From an uncultured Pelagibacteraceae bacterium (GTDB lineage Bacteria; Pseudomonadota; Alphaproteobacteria; Pelagibacterales; Pelagibacteraceae): a stretch of DNA of 64,000 nucleotides. Below the pieces are notes generated by a model that was not told the DNA's origin, searched no databases, and worked only from the letters and a program-made list of their open reading frames with translations. The DNA is taken from the NCBI GenBank assembly GCA_902577875.1, contig CACHAX010000004.1:1-64000 (forward strand), read 5' to 3'. The position numbers and the translations under genes are program-made. How positions within the stretch are numbered: the stretch's first letter is position 1; the number at the start of each line of letters is the position of its first letter. Below are positions 10,144-18,476 of the stretch, one piece after another.

Positions 10144-10665
10144 ATATTTATGTACTATATATTGATGTAATACTTTAAGTAATATATGTAAATTATTGTA
10201 ATTTATATATTTTACTACATATCTTAATAAATAAATATTTATATAAAATACAAAAAATGAAGTAAAATTATAAAATTTTCAATTAAATAAAAGCTGTTAG
10301 TTAAAAATAATCAATAAATATGGAGTTATTTGAATTAAAAAAAATAGACAATAAAATTTGATTATGAGATAGGGGCCAATAATTGAATAAAATCAACAAT
10401 TTTTAAGATATTTTAAAATAAATCTACTGATGATTAAACTATGTTTTAATTTGATATGGAAACTTCTTAATTTTAATTGATATAAATATACAAAAAAATA
10501 ATATTTTTCTTAATAATTTCACAAGTAATGCAATCTATGAATATAGCGTTTAATGCCCCAAATATAGGGCTAATTTAAAGATTTCAATTTATAAGCTGCA
10601 ACCATTAGGGGAATTTAAAATTGTATCACTAAATGTTGTTAAATTTAAAAAAAACGTTGGTATTG

Positions 10666-10947
10666 CTAGCTTTTGAGCAAAATTCCTTCTGATTTGAGCA
10701 GTTTTTTTTTGGTTTTCATACCACCTTTTCCAGAATATCCTCCTAGAGATCCATCGGACCTGATTACTCTATGGCAAGGTATTTTAGGTGCATATGGGTT
10801 TTTTCCAATTGCATTAGCTACAGCTCTAACAGCTCTGGGCTTTTTAATACCCTTTGCGACGTCAGAATAGGTTAAAACACTACCTTTTTTAATTGTTTTT
10901 AAATATTTCCAGACTTTAATTTGAAATTTTGTGCCTTTAATGATCAT
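10666..10947 (-). CDS. MGMT/Ogt family methylated-DNA--protein-cysteine methyltransferase-like protein (short form)
   Basis: [24 protein letters not shown]...[34 protein letters not shown]; PCHRV active site; start taken at internal ATG. Confidence 0.85.
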   Translation of the reverse strand: [93 protein letters not shown]

Positions 10948-10984
10948 ATAAAGAAAAAACCCTGTATCTCTGTACCTTTTCAGG

Positions 10985-11136
10985 CACAAAGATCAGTAGT
11001 TTTTGGCACGTCGTTGTATGCGCTACCGCCATGCCTTCCACCCCGCAATTTTAGCGCTACTCTGCGTGGTTTTCTGCCCTCTGGGCTTGAATCTCTCGAT
11101 TTTTCCCCAGATGGTCAGTTAAGAGTTGCCTCTTAA
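10985..11136. other. G+C-rich non-coding island, candidate structured RNA or decayed sequence
   Basis: Hand count ~52% G+C over 10981-11100 against a strongly AT-rich surround; no convincing ORF on either strand; local hairpins. Confidence 0.4.
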
Positions 11137-11148
11137 TTCAATTAAGAG
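11119..11148. repeat. three-element alternating inverted repeat (TTAAGAG / CTCTTAA / TTAAGAG)
   Basis: TTAAGAG 11119-11125, CTCTTAAT 11130-11137, ATTAAGAG 11141-11148; middle arm can pair with either side. Confidence 0.7.
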
Positions 11149-11230
11149 ATTATCACAGTGCAAATTATATTAGTATCACTTTATAGTTGATAATTATGGG
11201 TTTTTAACAGCTGTGAATAGCGTTAATAAG

Positions 11231-11437
11231 TTATCTAGGTCCAACAAATATAACAATAAAATATGATAAATAGAAAATTATTGTTAAGACTGATAAGAAA
11301 TATACTTCTAAAGATTTTCCATTTTTTTTGTAAACCAAATAACTAAGTATAGTTAAACCTATAGATATTATTAAAAAATAGCTTGTAGGAATTTCTCCAT
11401 CTAAAGTCATTAAATATTTGTTTATTTCATTTGACAT
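11231..11437 (-). CDS. small hypothetical membrane protein
   Basis: 68 aa ORF with two predicted hydrophobic segments. Confidence 0.4.
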   Translation of the reverse strand: MSNEINKYLMTLDGEIPTSYFLIISIGLTILSYLVYKKNGKSLEVYFLSVLTIIFYLSYFIVIFVGPR

Positions 11438-11492
11438 TTAAAATCACTTGATATATTACTAATGATAATTAATTGTTATCAATAGTAATTAT

Positions 11493-12446
11493 ATGAATGA
11501 GCTGACAACAGACCTAAAATCGCTTCATGAAGCAACTTTAAATAACCTTAAAAGCTCAAAGTCAAATAACACTCTAAGAGCTTATAAATCTGACTTTAAA
11601 GACTTCGGAGCTTTTTGTGCAAAGCACGGATTAAATTCATTACCAACAGAACCAAAAATAGTTTCCTTATACCTGACCCATCTCTCTAAAAAATCAAAAA
11701 TAAGCACTTTAAGACGAAGATTAGTATCAATTAGCATGGTTCATAGGCTAAAAGGGCATTATCTAGACACAAAACATCCAATAATTGTTGAAAATTTAAT
11801 GGGAATTAGAAGGATCAAAGGAAGTATTCAAAAAGGTAAAAAACCTATATTAATCAATCATTTAAAATTAATTATTAATGTAATAAATCAACAAAAAACT
11901 GAGGAAATAAAAAAACTTAGAGATAAATCGATAATCTTAATTGGCTTTGGAGGAGGTTTTAGAAGAACAGAGATAATTTCAATTGATTATGAGGATTTAG
12001 AATTTGTTCCTGAAGGTTTAAAAATCACTGTTAAAAAATCAAAAACTGACCAATTCGGAGAAGGAATGACTAAAGGACTGCCCTACTTCGAAAATGAAAT
12101 TTACTGTCCTGTTAAAAATCTAAAAAAATGGTTAGAAATTTCTAAAATTAAGTCTGGACCTATTTTTAGAAGATTTTCTAAAGGTTTATCATTAACAAAC
12201 AAAAGATTAACTGACCAATCTGTAGTTTTATTAATGAAAGAGTATTTAAATATTGCAGGTATCGAAAACAAAAATTTTGCAGGTCATAGTTTAAGGTCGG
12301 GTTTTGCTACTGTAGCTGCCGATTCAGGTGCTGATGAAAGAAGTATAATGGCTATGACAGGTCATAAAACAACACAAATGGTAAGAAGATATATTAGAGA
12401 GGCAAATATATTTAAAAATAATGCATTAAATAAAATTAAAATATAA
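11493..12446 (+). CDS. tyrosine recombinase / phage-type integrase
   Basis: N-terminal SAM-like core-binding region; catalytic R (GFRRTE), HSLRSGF, GHKT, and Tyr in RRYIREA. Confidence 0.92.
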   Translation: MNELTTDLKSLHEATLNNLKSSKSNNTLRAYKSDFKDFGAFCAKHGLNSLPTEPKIVSLYLTHLSKKSKISTLRRRLVSISMVHRLKGHYLDTKHPIIVENLMGIRRIKGSIQKGKKPILINHLKLIINVINQQKTEEIKKLRDKSIILIGFGGGFRRTEIISIDYEDLEFVPEGLKITVKKSKTDQFGEGMTKGLPYFENEIYCPVKNLKKWLEISKIKSGPIFRRFSKGLSLTNKRLTDQSVVLLMKEYLNIAGIENKNFAGHSLRSGFATVAADSGADERSIMAMTGHKTTQMVRRYIREANIFKNNALNKIKI

Positions 12447-12451
12447 TAATC

Positions 12452-13489
12452 TTAAATTAGCTTATCTCTGTATCTATCAATTTTTTTTGAGATATAATTA
12501 TTAGTTAAGTAAAAATGTTTATAAATCCTTTTTTGTAATGATTTCTTTAAGGACTCATTTTTAATAAGTTTTTCGATTGAATTTTCAATATTTTTAACAG
12601 TTAAAGACTTTATTTTCATAGCTTTTGGAGATGCCTCACTAAGCCCACCTTTATCTGTAATAATTACAGCACATCCTGCACTTGAAGCTTCTAAAGCAGT
12701 TCTACCAAAGGGTTCGTCCCATCGAGAGCAGACAACTGAAATATCTGAGTTTACAAACCATTTTGTAACAGCCTTATATTTTTGAAAACCTAAAATTTTC
12801 AAATTTTTATGTTCAAAAATATGCTTTTCCCTTGGTTCATCACCAATAACTATAGATTTCCAATCAAGATTATTATTTAATACACTGATAATAGCCTTTC
12901 CAAATAAATCATAACCTTTAGAGGCATTTAATCTACCAACAAATAAAATTATTTTTTTTTTATTTTTAAAATTAATTTTTTTTTTACTAGTTGATTGATT
13001 AATAACTTCAAGTTTATCTGTATTGTATTTTTTATTTAAACCTTTCATAAATTTATTTAGAGTCCAATTACTATTAAATATTATTTTTTTTGTTTTGTTA
13101 AATATATCAATTCTTTCTTTCGCAGTTTTCGATGATTTCATTTCTAGTGGATTATTATGAAAATATAGCACAATATTACTATTTATCTCATAAATAGAAT
13201 TTATATAATCTGGTCTATTATGTATTTCTATTAAATTAGATTTTTTTATTTTTTCAATATCCAGAAATTTTCTTACATATTCTTTACTACTGCTTTTGAA
13301 GAATATTTTCAAAAAATTTAAATTAGTATAATTAGGTAATAATTTTTTTTTAAAAGAGGTATTTCCATACACTTGAATATTTTTTTTATATTTACTTAGT
13401 TTAATTGTGTCATTTAAAAAAAGAGAAACTGCACCTGCGTAATTTGGGGTAAAGTTTTCTTTGTAAGGAAGTAGAATTGATATTTTCAT
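12452..13489 (-). CDS. glycosyltransferase, group 1/GT4-like
   Basis: ILFVGRLNASKGYDL; VCSRWDEPFGRTALEASSAGCAVI. Confidence 0.9.
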   Translation of the reverse strand: MKISILLPYKENFTPNYAGAVSLFLNDTIKLSKYKKNIQVYGNTSFKKKLLPNYTNLNFLKIFFKSSSKEYVRKFLDIEKIKKSNLIEIHNRPDYINSIYEINSNIVLYFHNNPLEMKSSKTAKERIDIFNKTKKIIFNSNWTLNKFMKGLNKKYNTDKLEVINQSTSKKKINFKNKKKIILFVGRLNASKGYDLFGKAIISVLNNNLDWKSIVIGDEPREKHIFEHKNLKILGFQKYKAVTKWFVNSDISVVCSRWDEPFGRTALEASSAGCAVIITDKGGLSEASPKAMKIKSLTVKNIENSIEKLIKNESLKKSLQKRIYKHFYLTNNYISKKIDRYRDKLI

Positions 13490-13741
13490 TTATAAATAAT
13501 TTGATTTTATTTTATTTCTAAGTTTATAGTTTTTTTTAAGTTTGTATTCCTCACTCATAGCCTTAGATTTTGTATCATAACTCATACTATAGGCTAATAT
13601 CCATTTTCTACCTCTAGTAAATTTTGCTCCTTTCGAAGCATTATGTTTAGCCAATCTCTTCTTCAAATTATTTGTATATCCAACATAGCTAAGGTGTTTT
13701 TGCTTATTTTTAGACATTATTAAATAAACAAAATATTTCAT
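13490..13741 (-). CDS. GIY-YIG nuclease domain protein (UPF0213-like)
   Basis: YFVYLIMSKNKQKHLSYVGYTNNLKKRLAKHNASKGAKFTRGRKWIL. Confidence 0.9.
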   Translation of the reverse strand: MKYFVYLIMSKNKQKHLSYVGYTNNLKKRLAKHNASKGAKFTRGRKWILAYSMSYDTKSKAMSEEYKLKKNYKLRNKIKSNYL

Positions 13742-13743
13742 TG

Positions 13744-13818
13744 TGGCGGTCCCTAGGGGAATCGAACCCCTCTTTCATGGATGAAAACCATGTGTCCTAA
13801 CCGATAGACGAAGGGACC
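13744..13818 (-). tRNA. tRNA-Glu (anticodon TTC), CCA encoded
   Basis: Reverse complement GGTCCCTTCGTCTATCGGTTAGGACACATGGTTTTCATCCATGAAAGAGGGGTTCGATTCCCCTAGGGACCGCCA folds as a cloverleaf. Confidence 0.97.
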
Positions 13819-13853
13819 AGAATTGGAGTTTCTATTGCAATTATTAAAAATAA

Positions 13854-14798
13854 TCAAGCTATAGGTTCCTCACTTTTTATAATTTCTATTGTAGATTCTT
13901 TGTGTGTGACAAGAGTTTCTGTAATAAATTTTGTATTTTCTTTTTTTACAGCTCCAACTATTTCAGTACTGGTAATTCCTGTCGCACAAAAAATACTGTC
14001 CCCTTTAACTATTTCATTTAATTCATATTTTTTATTTAGTTCAGATATTCCCATTTTTGTAGCTCGTATTTTATCTTGATCAGTTTTAAATATAAATCTT
14101 CCTTGAAATTTACATCCATAAGCATCCAAAGCTGCTGCTGAGATTACTCCTTCAGGACCTCCTCCAATTCCTAAAAATAAGTCTATATTATACTTTTCAT
14201 CTGTAACTAAGAGAGCACCACAAATATCACCATCTGAAATTAATTTTAAATTTACTTTTAATGATTTTAATTCCTCAATAATCTCTTTATGCCTTGGTCT
14301 ATCAAGAATACAAACTGTAAGTTCATTAATATTTTTATTTTTCGCATCTGCAATATTGGAAATATTTTTTTTTATAGAATAATCTAAATCAGTCGCATCA
14401 TATGGAACATCTTTACCTACTGCAATTTTATCCATATAAGTTTCTGGAGCATTAAATAAATTTCCTTTTTCTGAAATCGCTAAAACCGATATGGCTCCTG
14501 GGATATTTTTTGCAGCAAAATTTGTTCCTTCAAGAGGATCTACGGCTATATCAAGTTTCGGACCATTACCATTTCCTAATTTTTCTCCTATATATAACAT
14601 TGGAGCTTCATCAAGTTCACCCTCACCTATCACTACTTCTCCGTTTATTTCTAGATTATTTAGATCATTTCTCATTGAATCTGTTGCCGCTTTATCAGCT
14701 ATTTTTTTATTTTCTTTGCCTAGAAATTGATAACAATTAATTGCAGCTCTAGAGGTAACTTTTACAAGCTTATTAATCAGATCTTTATCTAAAGACAT
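13854..14798 (-). CDS. glpX: fructose-1,6-bisphosphatase class II (GlpX)
   Basis: VIGEGELDEAPMLYIGE, DPLEGTNFAAK, GIGGGPEGVISAAALDAYG. Confidence 0.95.
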   Translation of the reverse strand: MSLDKDLINKLVKVTSRAAINCYQFLGKENKKIADKAATDSMRNDLNNLEINGEVVIGEGELDEAPMLYIGEKLGNGNGPKLDIAVDPLEGTNFAAKNIPGAISVLAISEKGNLFNAPETYMDKIAVGKDVPYDATDLDYSIKKNISNIADAKNKNINELTVCILDRPRHKEIIEELKSLKVNLKLISDGDICGALLVTDEKYNIDLFLGIGGGPEGVISAAALDAYGCKFQGRFIFKTDQDKIRATKMGISELNKKYELNEIVKGDSIFCATGITSTEIVGAVKKENTKFITETLVTHKESTIEIIKSEEPIA

Positions 14799-15796
14799 TA
14801 AATATTTTCAACAGTGGATTCTTCTGAATTATATTTCAATCTTGCTTCAAATTCACTTAATCTTTTCCAAACTGAAATCAATTCCACAATAGTAGACCAG
14901 CTTCGAACTAAGTATTGTAATGAATTTTCAACCCTTCCAAATGCTCTGGTTATCTGTTGAACAAAACCTAATGTTATCGCACCTGATACTATAGTTGGTG
15001 CTAAAGCTAAATATGGAACAATTACCATTCCTTGAAAATAGCTCCATTTTACTGCATTGAAATACAAGTAGTGAAAATATGATTTATAATGAATACCTCT
15101 AACTCTATCATATAATTGACCAATTGTTGGTGGAGCTGCTCTTATTGGATCGTCTTCACCATGGACTAATTCTTTTCTATAACCTGCTTCTTCTTTTTGA
15201 ATATCATATTCAATACCAGGCAACTTTATTCCTACGGCAGCTAACAAAACTGTTCCACCAAGTGCAGATATTATTGCAACCCAAACTAAAGCATGATCAA
15301 CTTCTCCAATCCATGGAAGTACATCGACTTGTTTAGATAATCCCCATAATATTGGTAGGAAGGCTACTAGTGTCATTATACTATCTAAAAGTCCAACACC
15401 TAGACCTTCCATTATTCTTGCAAATTTTAAAGTGTCTTCTTGAACTCTCTGTGAAGCTCCTTCCGTTAAACGAGCTTTTAGCCATTGAGAGTGGTAATAC
15501 TCAGCCATTGAAGTTCTCCACCTAAAAACCCAATGAGATACAAAAAATCCTGTTATAATTGCAATTATAATCCAAAGTCCTGCAACTTTTGCAAATGTAA
15601 ACAAATATCCAATAAATTCAGTTTCTGTGACTGAACCAGGTTCTGTTAAAGCTTTTTGAAGAGTGTCATAAAATTCACCAAACCATTCATTAATTTTTAC
15701 ATCTAATTGTACTTGATACCAAGTTGAAACTAATATGAAGATTGATCCAAATATACTCCAGCCGTACCATCTTCTTTCTGTAAAAAATTTAAACAT
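14798..15796 (-). CDS. SbmA/BacA-like peptide transporter
   Basis: MTALxxKFW-like N-term; RWRTSMAEYYHSQWL; FGRVENSLQYLVRSWSTIVELISVWKRL. Confidence 0.8.
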   Translation of the reverse strand: MFKFFTERRWYGWSIFGSIFILVSTWYQVQLDVKINEWFGEFYDTLQKALTEPGSVTETEFIGYLFTFAKVAGLWIIIAIITGFFVSHWVFRWRTSMAEYYHSQWLKARLTEGASQRVQEDTLKFARIMEGLGVGLLDSIMTLVAFLPILWGLSKQVDVLPWIGEVDHALVWVAIISALGGTVLLAAVGIKLPGIEYDIQKEEAGYRKELVHGEDDPIRAAPPTIGQLYDRVRGIHYKSYFHYLYFNAVKWSYFQGMVIVPYLALAPTIVSGAITLGFVQQITRAFGRVENSLQYLVRSWSTIVELISVWKRLSEFEARLKYNSEESTVENI

Positions 15797-16077
15797 TATT
15801 TTGTAAAATTATCAGCATAAGATTTTAAAGTAATTTTTCTTTTATTTGGTTCTATTAATTCAAAATCAATATTATTTTTTTTTGCATACTCAATTGCTAA
15901 TTCTTTAGTAGAAAACTCTAACTTTAATTCGCCATAAGTATCAGTAGAACTCTCCCACCCCATCAAAGGATTGGTACCAGGATCATCAGTAATGTATTCG
16001 ATAATCCATTTATCAAATTTCTTTAATCCTGACTGCATTGCCGTCTTAGACGGTTTATATATTTTAGCTTTTTTCAT
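15796..16077 (-). CDS. NDUFS4-like ETC complex I accessory subunit (start corrected out of tRNA-Pro)
   Basis: AKIYKPSKTAMQSGLKKFDKWIIEY...NPLMGWESSTDTYGELKLEFSTKELAIEYAKK. Confidence 0.9.
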   Translation of the reverse strand: MKKAKIYKPSKTAMQSGLKKFDKWIIEYITDDPGTNPLMGWESSTDTYGELKLEFSTKELAIEYAKKNNIDFELIEPNKRKITLKSYADNFTK

Positions 16078-16081
16078 AAAA

Positions 16082-16158
16082 TGGTCGGGGTGGTAGGATT
16101 CGAACCTACGGCCCCTTGGTCCCAAACCAAGTGCGCTACCAGGCTGCGCTACACCCCG
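16082..16158 (-). tRNA. tRNA-Pro (anticodon TGG), CCA encoded
   Basis: Reverse complement CGGGGTGTAGCGCAGCCTGGTAGCGCACTTGGTTTGGGACCAAGGGGCCGTAGGTTCGAATCCTACCACCCCGACCA. Confidence 0.97.
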
Positions 16159-16253
16159 AATGCAGTACTAATACAGTAGATAAAAAAAATTTCAAAGTAT
16201 ATTAATCACTATTTAAAAGGAAATTTTACAAAATTTGCTATATATAAGTATCT

Positions 16254-16748
16254 ATGATCATTGAATGTCCAGCTTGTTCTAAGAAGTTCAATATTGATGA
16301 AAAATTAATTCCAGATGATGGTAGGCTTTTAAAGTGCGGCAATTGCGATCATACATGGTTTTTTAAAAAGGAAGAAAATATAAAATTGGAGGCTGAAACT
16401 CAAAAAATAACTGAAATTGAAGAAAATGATTCAGAAATTAGTAAAGAGCCAGTTAAAGAAACTATAAAACAAACGAAACAAAAAAGAAAAAAAATTTCAA
16501 AAAAATCTCAAACAATTGAAAGCACATCAAAAGAATTAGTATCTATTGATAAAAGTTCAGTTTCAAGAGAAAATAAAATTATTAAAAAAATTTTTCTAAT
16601 AATTATTTCAATTATTGCATTTATATTGCTTATAGACACATTTAAAAATCAGATATCTGTTATATTTCCTGGCATATTAAAAATGTCAGATAGTTTATAT
16701 CTAGTAATAAATGACTTGAAATTATTTATTAAAGATTTAGTCAGGTAA
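16254..16748 (+). CDS. MJ0042-type zinc-ribbon protein with C-terminal TM segment
   Basis: MIIECPACSKKFNIDEKLIPDDGRLLKCGNCDHTWFFK. Confidence 0.85.
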   Translation: MIIECPACSKKFNIDEKLIPDDGRLLKCGNCDHTWFFKKEENIKLEAETQKITEIEENDSEISKEPVKETIKQTKQKRKKISKKSQTIESTSKELVSIDKSSVSRENKIIKKIFLIIISIIAFILLIDTFKNQISVIFPGILKMSDSLYLVINDLKLFIKDLVR

Positions 16749-16750
16749 AA

Positions 16751-17923
16751 ATGATTCAGATTATAACAAAACCATTTAGGTGGTTTTTCAAATTAGAGGC
16801 TGCTAGTGGTCTTGTTTTACTTTTTGCAGCAATAATTGCTTTAATAGTAAGTAATTCCAATTTATCTGAAATATATTTTTCTACGTTAAATAAATATTTA
16901 TTTTTAGGAATAAATAATTTTGGTTTAAAATTGTCTGTCTTACATTGGATAAATGATGCTTTGATGGCAATATTTTTCTTCTTTGTAACATTAGAAATTA
17001 AAAGAGAATTTTTACAAGGCGAACTTTCAAATATAAAACAAGCCCTTCTTCCAATTATCGCAGCTGTTGGTGGAATGTTAATACCTGCTTTATTTTATGT
17101 TTTTATTAATTTTGGAGATAGTGAAACAATGAATGGTTGGGCTATTCCATCAGCAACTGATATTGCATTTTCTTTAGGAGTACTTTCATTATTGGGTAAA
17201 AGAGTTCCATTATCATTAAAAGTTTTTTTAACTGCTTTAGCCATTATAGATGACCTAGGAGCTATAGTAATTATTGCATTATTCTATTCAGGAGACCTAA
17301 GTATTAAATATTTAAGCTTAATGCTTTTAGCATTTATTATTCTTCTAGTAATAAATAAATTCAATATAAAGAAATTTTTACCTTATTTAATTGTTGGAAT
17401 ATTTCTTTGGGACTTCACTCACAATTCGGGAATTCATGCAACAATTGCAGGTGTTTTGCTAGCAATGACTATACCTCATAGAAAAAAAGATAAAGATTTT
17501 TCACTGCTAATAAAAATCGAACATGCGATAAGTCCTTACGTTGCTTTTGGTATTATGCCACTATTTGCTTTTGCAAATGCTGGTGTTTCACTAGAAGGTT
17601 TATCTTTTGCATCTTTACTTGATAAGGTCCCATTAGGAATTTTATTAGGATTGTTTGTTGGTAAACAATTAGGAGTATTTGTATTTTCTTATGTCTCAAT
17701 AAAAATGAAAATTGCCCAGATGCCTAATAATTCTAACTGGTTTAACTTTTATGGCGTTGGTGTTTTAACGGGTATTGGTTTTACAATGAGCTTATTTGTG
17801 GGGAATTTAGCTTTTGTTGAAAATATGCAATACATGGATGGAGTTAAAATAGGAGTTTTAACTGGGTCATTATTATCCACTTTATTTGGGTACTTCTTAA
17901 TACTACTTACACCAAATAAGTAA
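16751..17923 (+). CDS. nhaA: Na+/H+ antiporter NhaA
   Basis: AIPSATDIAFSLGVLSLLGKRVP, LTALAIIDDLGAIVIIALFYS, GIGFTMSLFVGNLAF. Confidence 0.97.
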   Translation: MIQIITKPFRWFFKLEAASGLVLLFAAIIALIVSNSNLSEIYFSTLNKYLFLGINNFGLKLSVLHWINDALMAIFFFFVTLEIKREFLQGELSNIKQALLPIIAAVGGMLIPALFYVFINFGDSETMNGWAIPSATDIAFSLGVLSLLGKRVPLSLKVFLTALAIIDDLGAIVIIALFYSGDLSIKYLSLMLLAFIILLVINKFNIKKFLPYLIVGIFLWDFTHNSGIHATIAGVLLAMTIPHRKKDKDFSLLIKIEHAISPYVAFGIMPLFAFANAGVSLEGLSFASLLDKVPLGILLGLFVGKQLGVFVFSYVSIKMKIAQMPNNSNWFNFYGVGVLTGIGFTMSLFVGNLAFVENMQYMDGVKIGVLTGSLLSTLFGYFLILLTPNK

Positions 17924-17930
17924 GTAGTTT

Positions 17931-18476
17931 ATGAAAAAATTAATAATAATAAGTTTAACAATAATAATGTTTTTTTTTAAAAATTCAGCAATGAGCAATA
18001 ATCAGAAAAGTTTTTATGATCTAGAAATAGAGAGTATTAATGGAGAAATCATTAAATTAAAAGATTATCGAGATAAAGTTATACTTATAGTTAACACTGC
18101 CAGCTATTGTGGTTTCACAAAACAGTATGAGGATCTGCAAGAATTATGGGATAAATTCAAATCTAAAGGTCTTATTGTCCTTGGAGTGCCCTCAGACTCT
18201 TTTAATCAAGAAAAAAAAACCAATACTGAAGTAAAAGAATTTTGTGAAGTTAATTTTGAAATAAATTTTCCATTAACAACTATTACAGAGGTAAAAGGAA
18301 GTGATGCTCATGAAATTTTTAAGTGGGCAGAAAATAATTTTGGTAAGTCTGCAATTCCTAAGTGGAATTTTCATAAAATATTAATCAATAAACAGGGAAA
18401 TGTAGAAGATACATATGCTTCTTTTACAAGACCTACATCAAATAAGATCGTTAATAAAATAGAAGAAATTCTATAG
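17931..18476 (+). CDS. glutathione peroxidase (Cys type)
   Basis: NTASYCGFTKQYEDLQELW, LGVPSDSFNQ, KWNFHKILI; N-terminal signal-like segment. Confidence 0.95.
   Translation: MKKLIIISLTIIMFFFKNSAMSNNQKSFYDLEIESINGEIIKLKDYRDKVILIVNTASYCGFTKQYEDLQELWDKFKSKGLIVLGVPSDSFNQEKKTNTEVKEFCEVNFEINFPLTTITEVKGSDAHEIFKWAENNFGKSAIPKWNFHKILINKQGNVEDTYASFTRPTSNKIVNKIEEIL

Noticed and set aside
10921-11136. 71 aa ORF with WD40-like ending (LDFSPDGQLRVAS)
   Set aside because: Overlaps MGMT start region, no propeller context, starts in the antisense of a CDS; similarity likely chance.
10985-11136. tmRNA, RNase P RNA or SRP RNA identity for the G+C island
   Set aside because: Diagnostic motifs not found by eye on either strand; kept only as unidentified candidate.
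16078-16125. N-terminal extension of the NDUFS4-like ORF (MGPRGRRFESYHPDHF)
   Set aside because: It is translation of tRNA-Pro sequence; true start is ATG at 16077.
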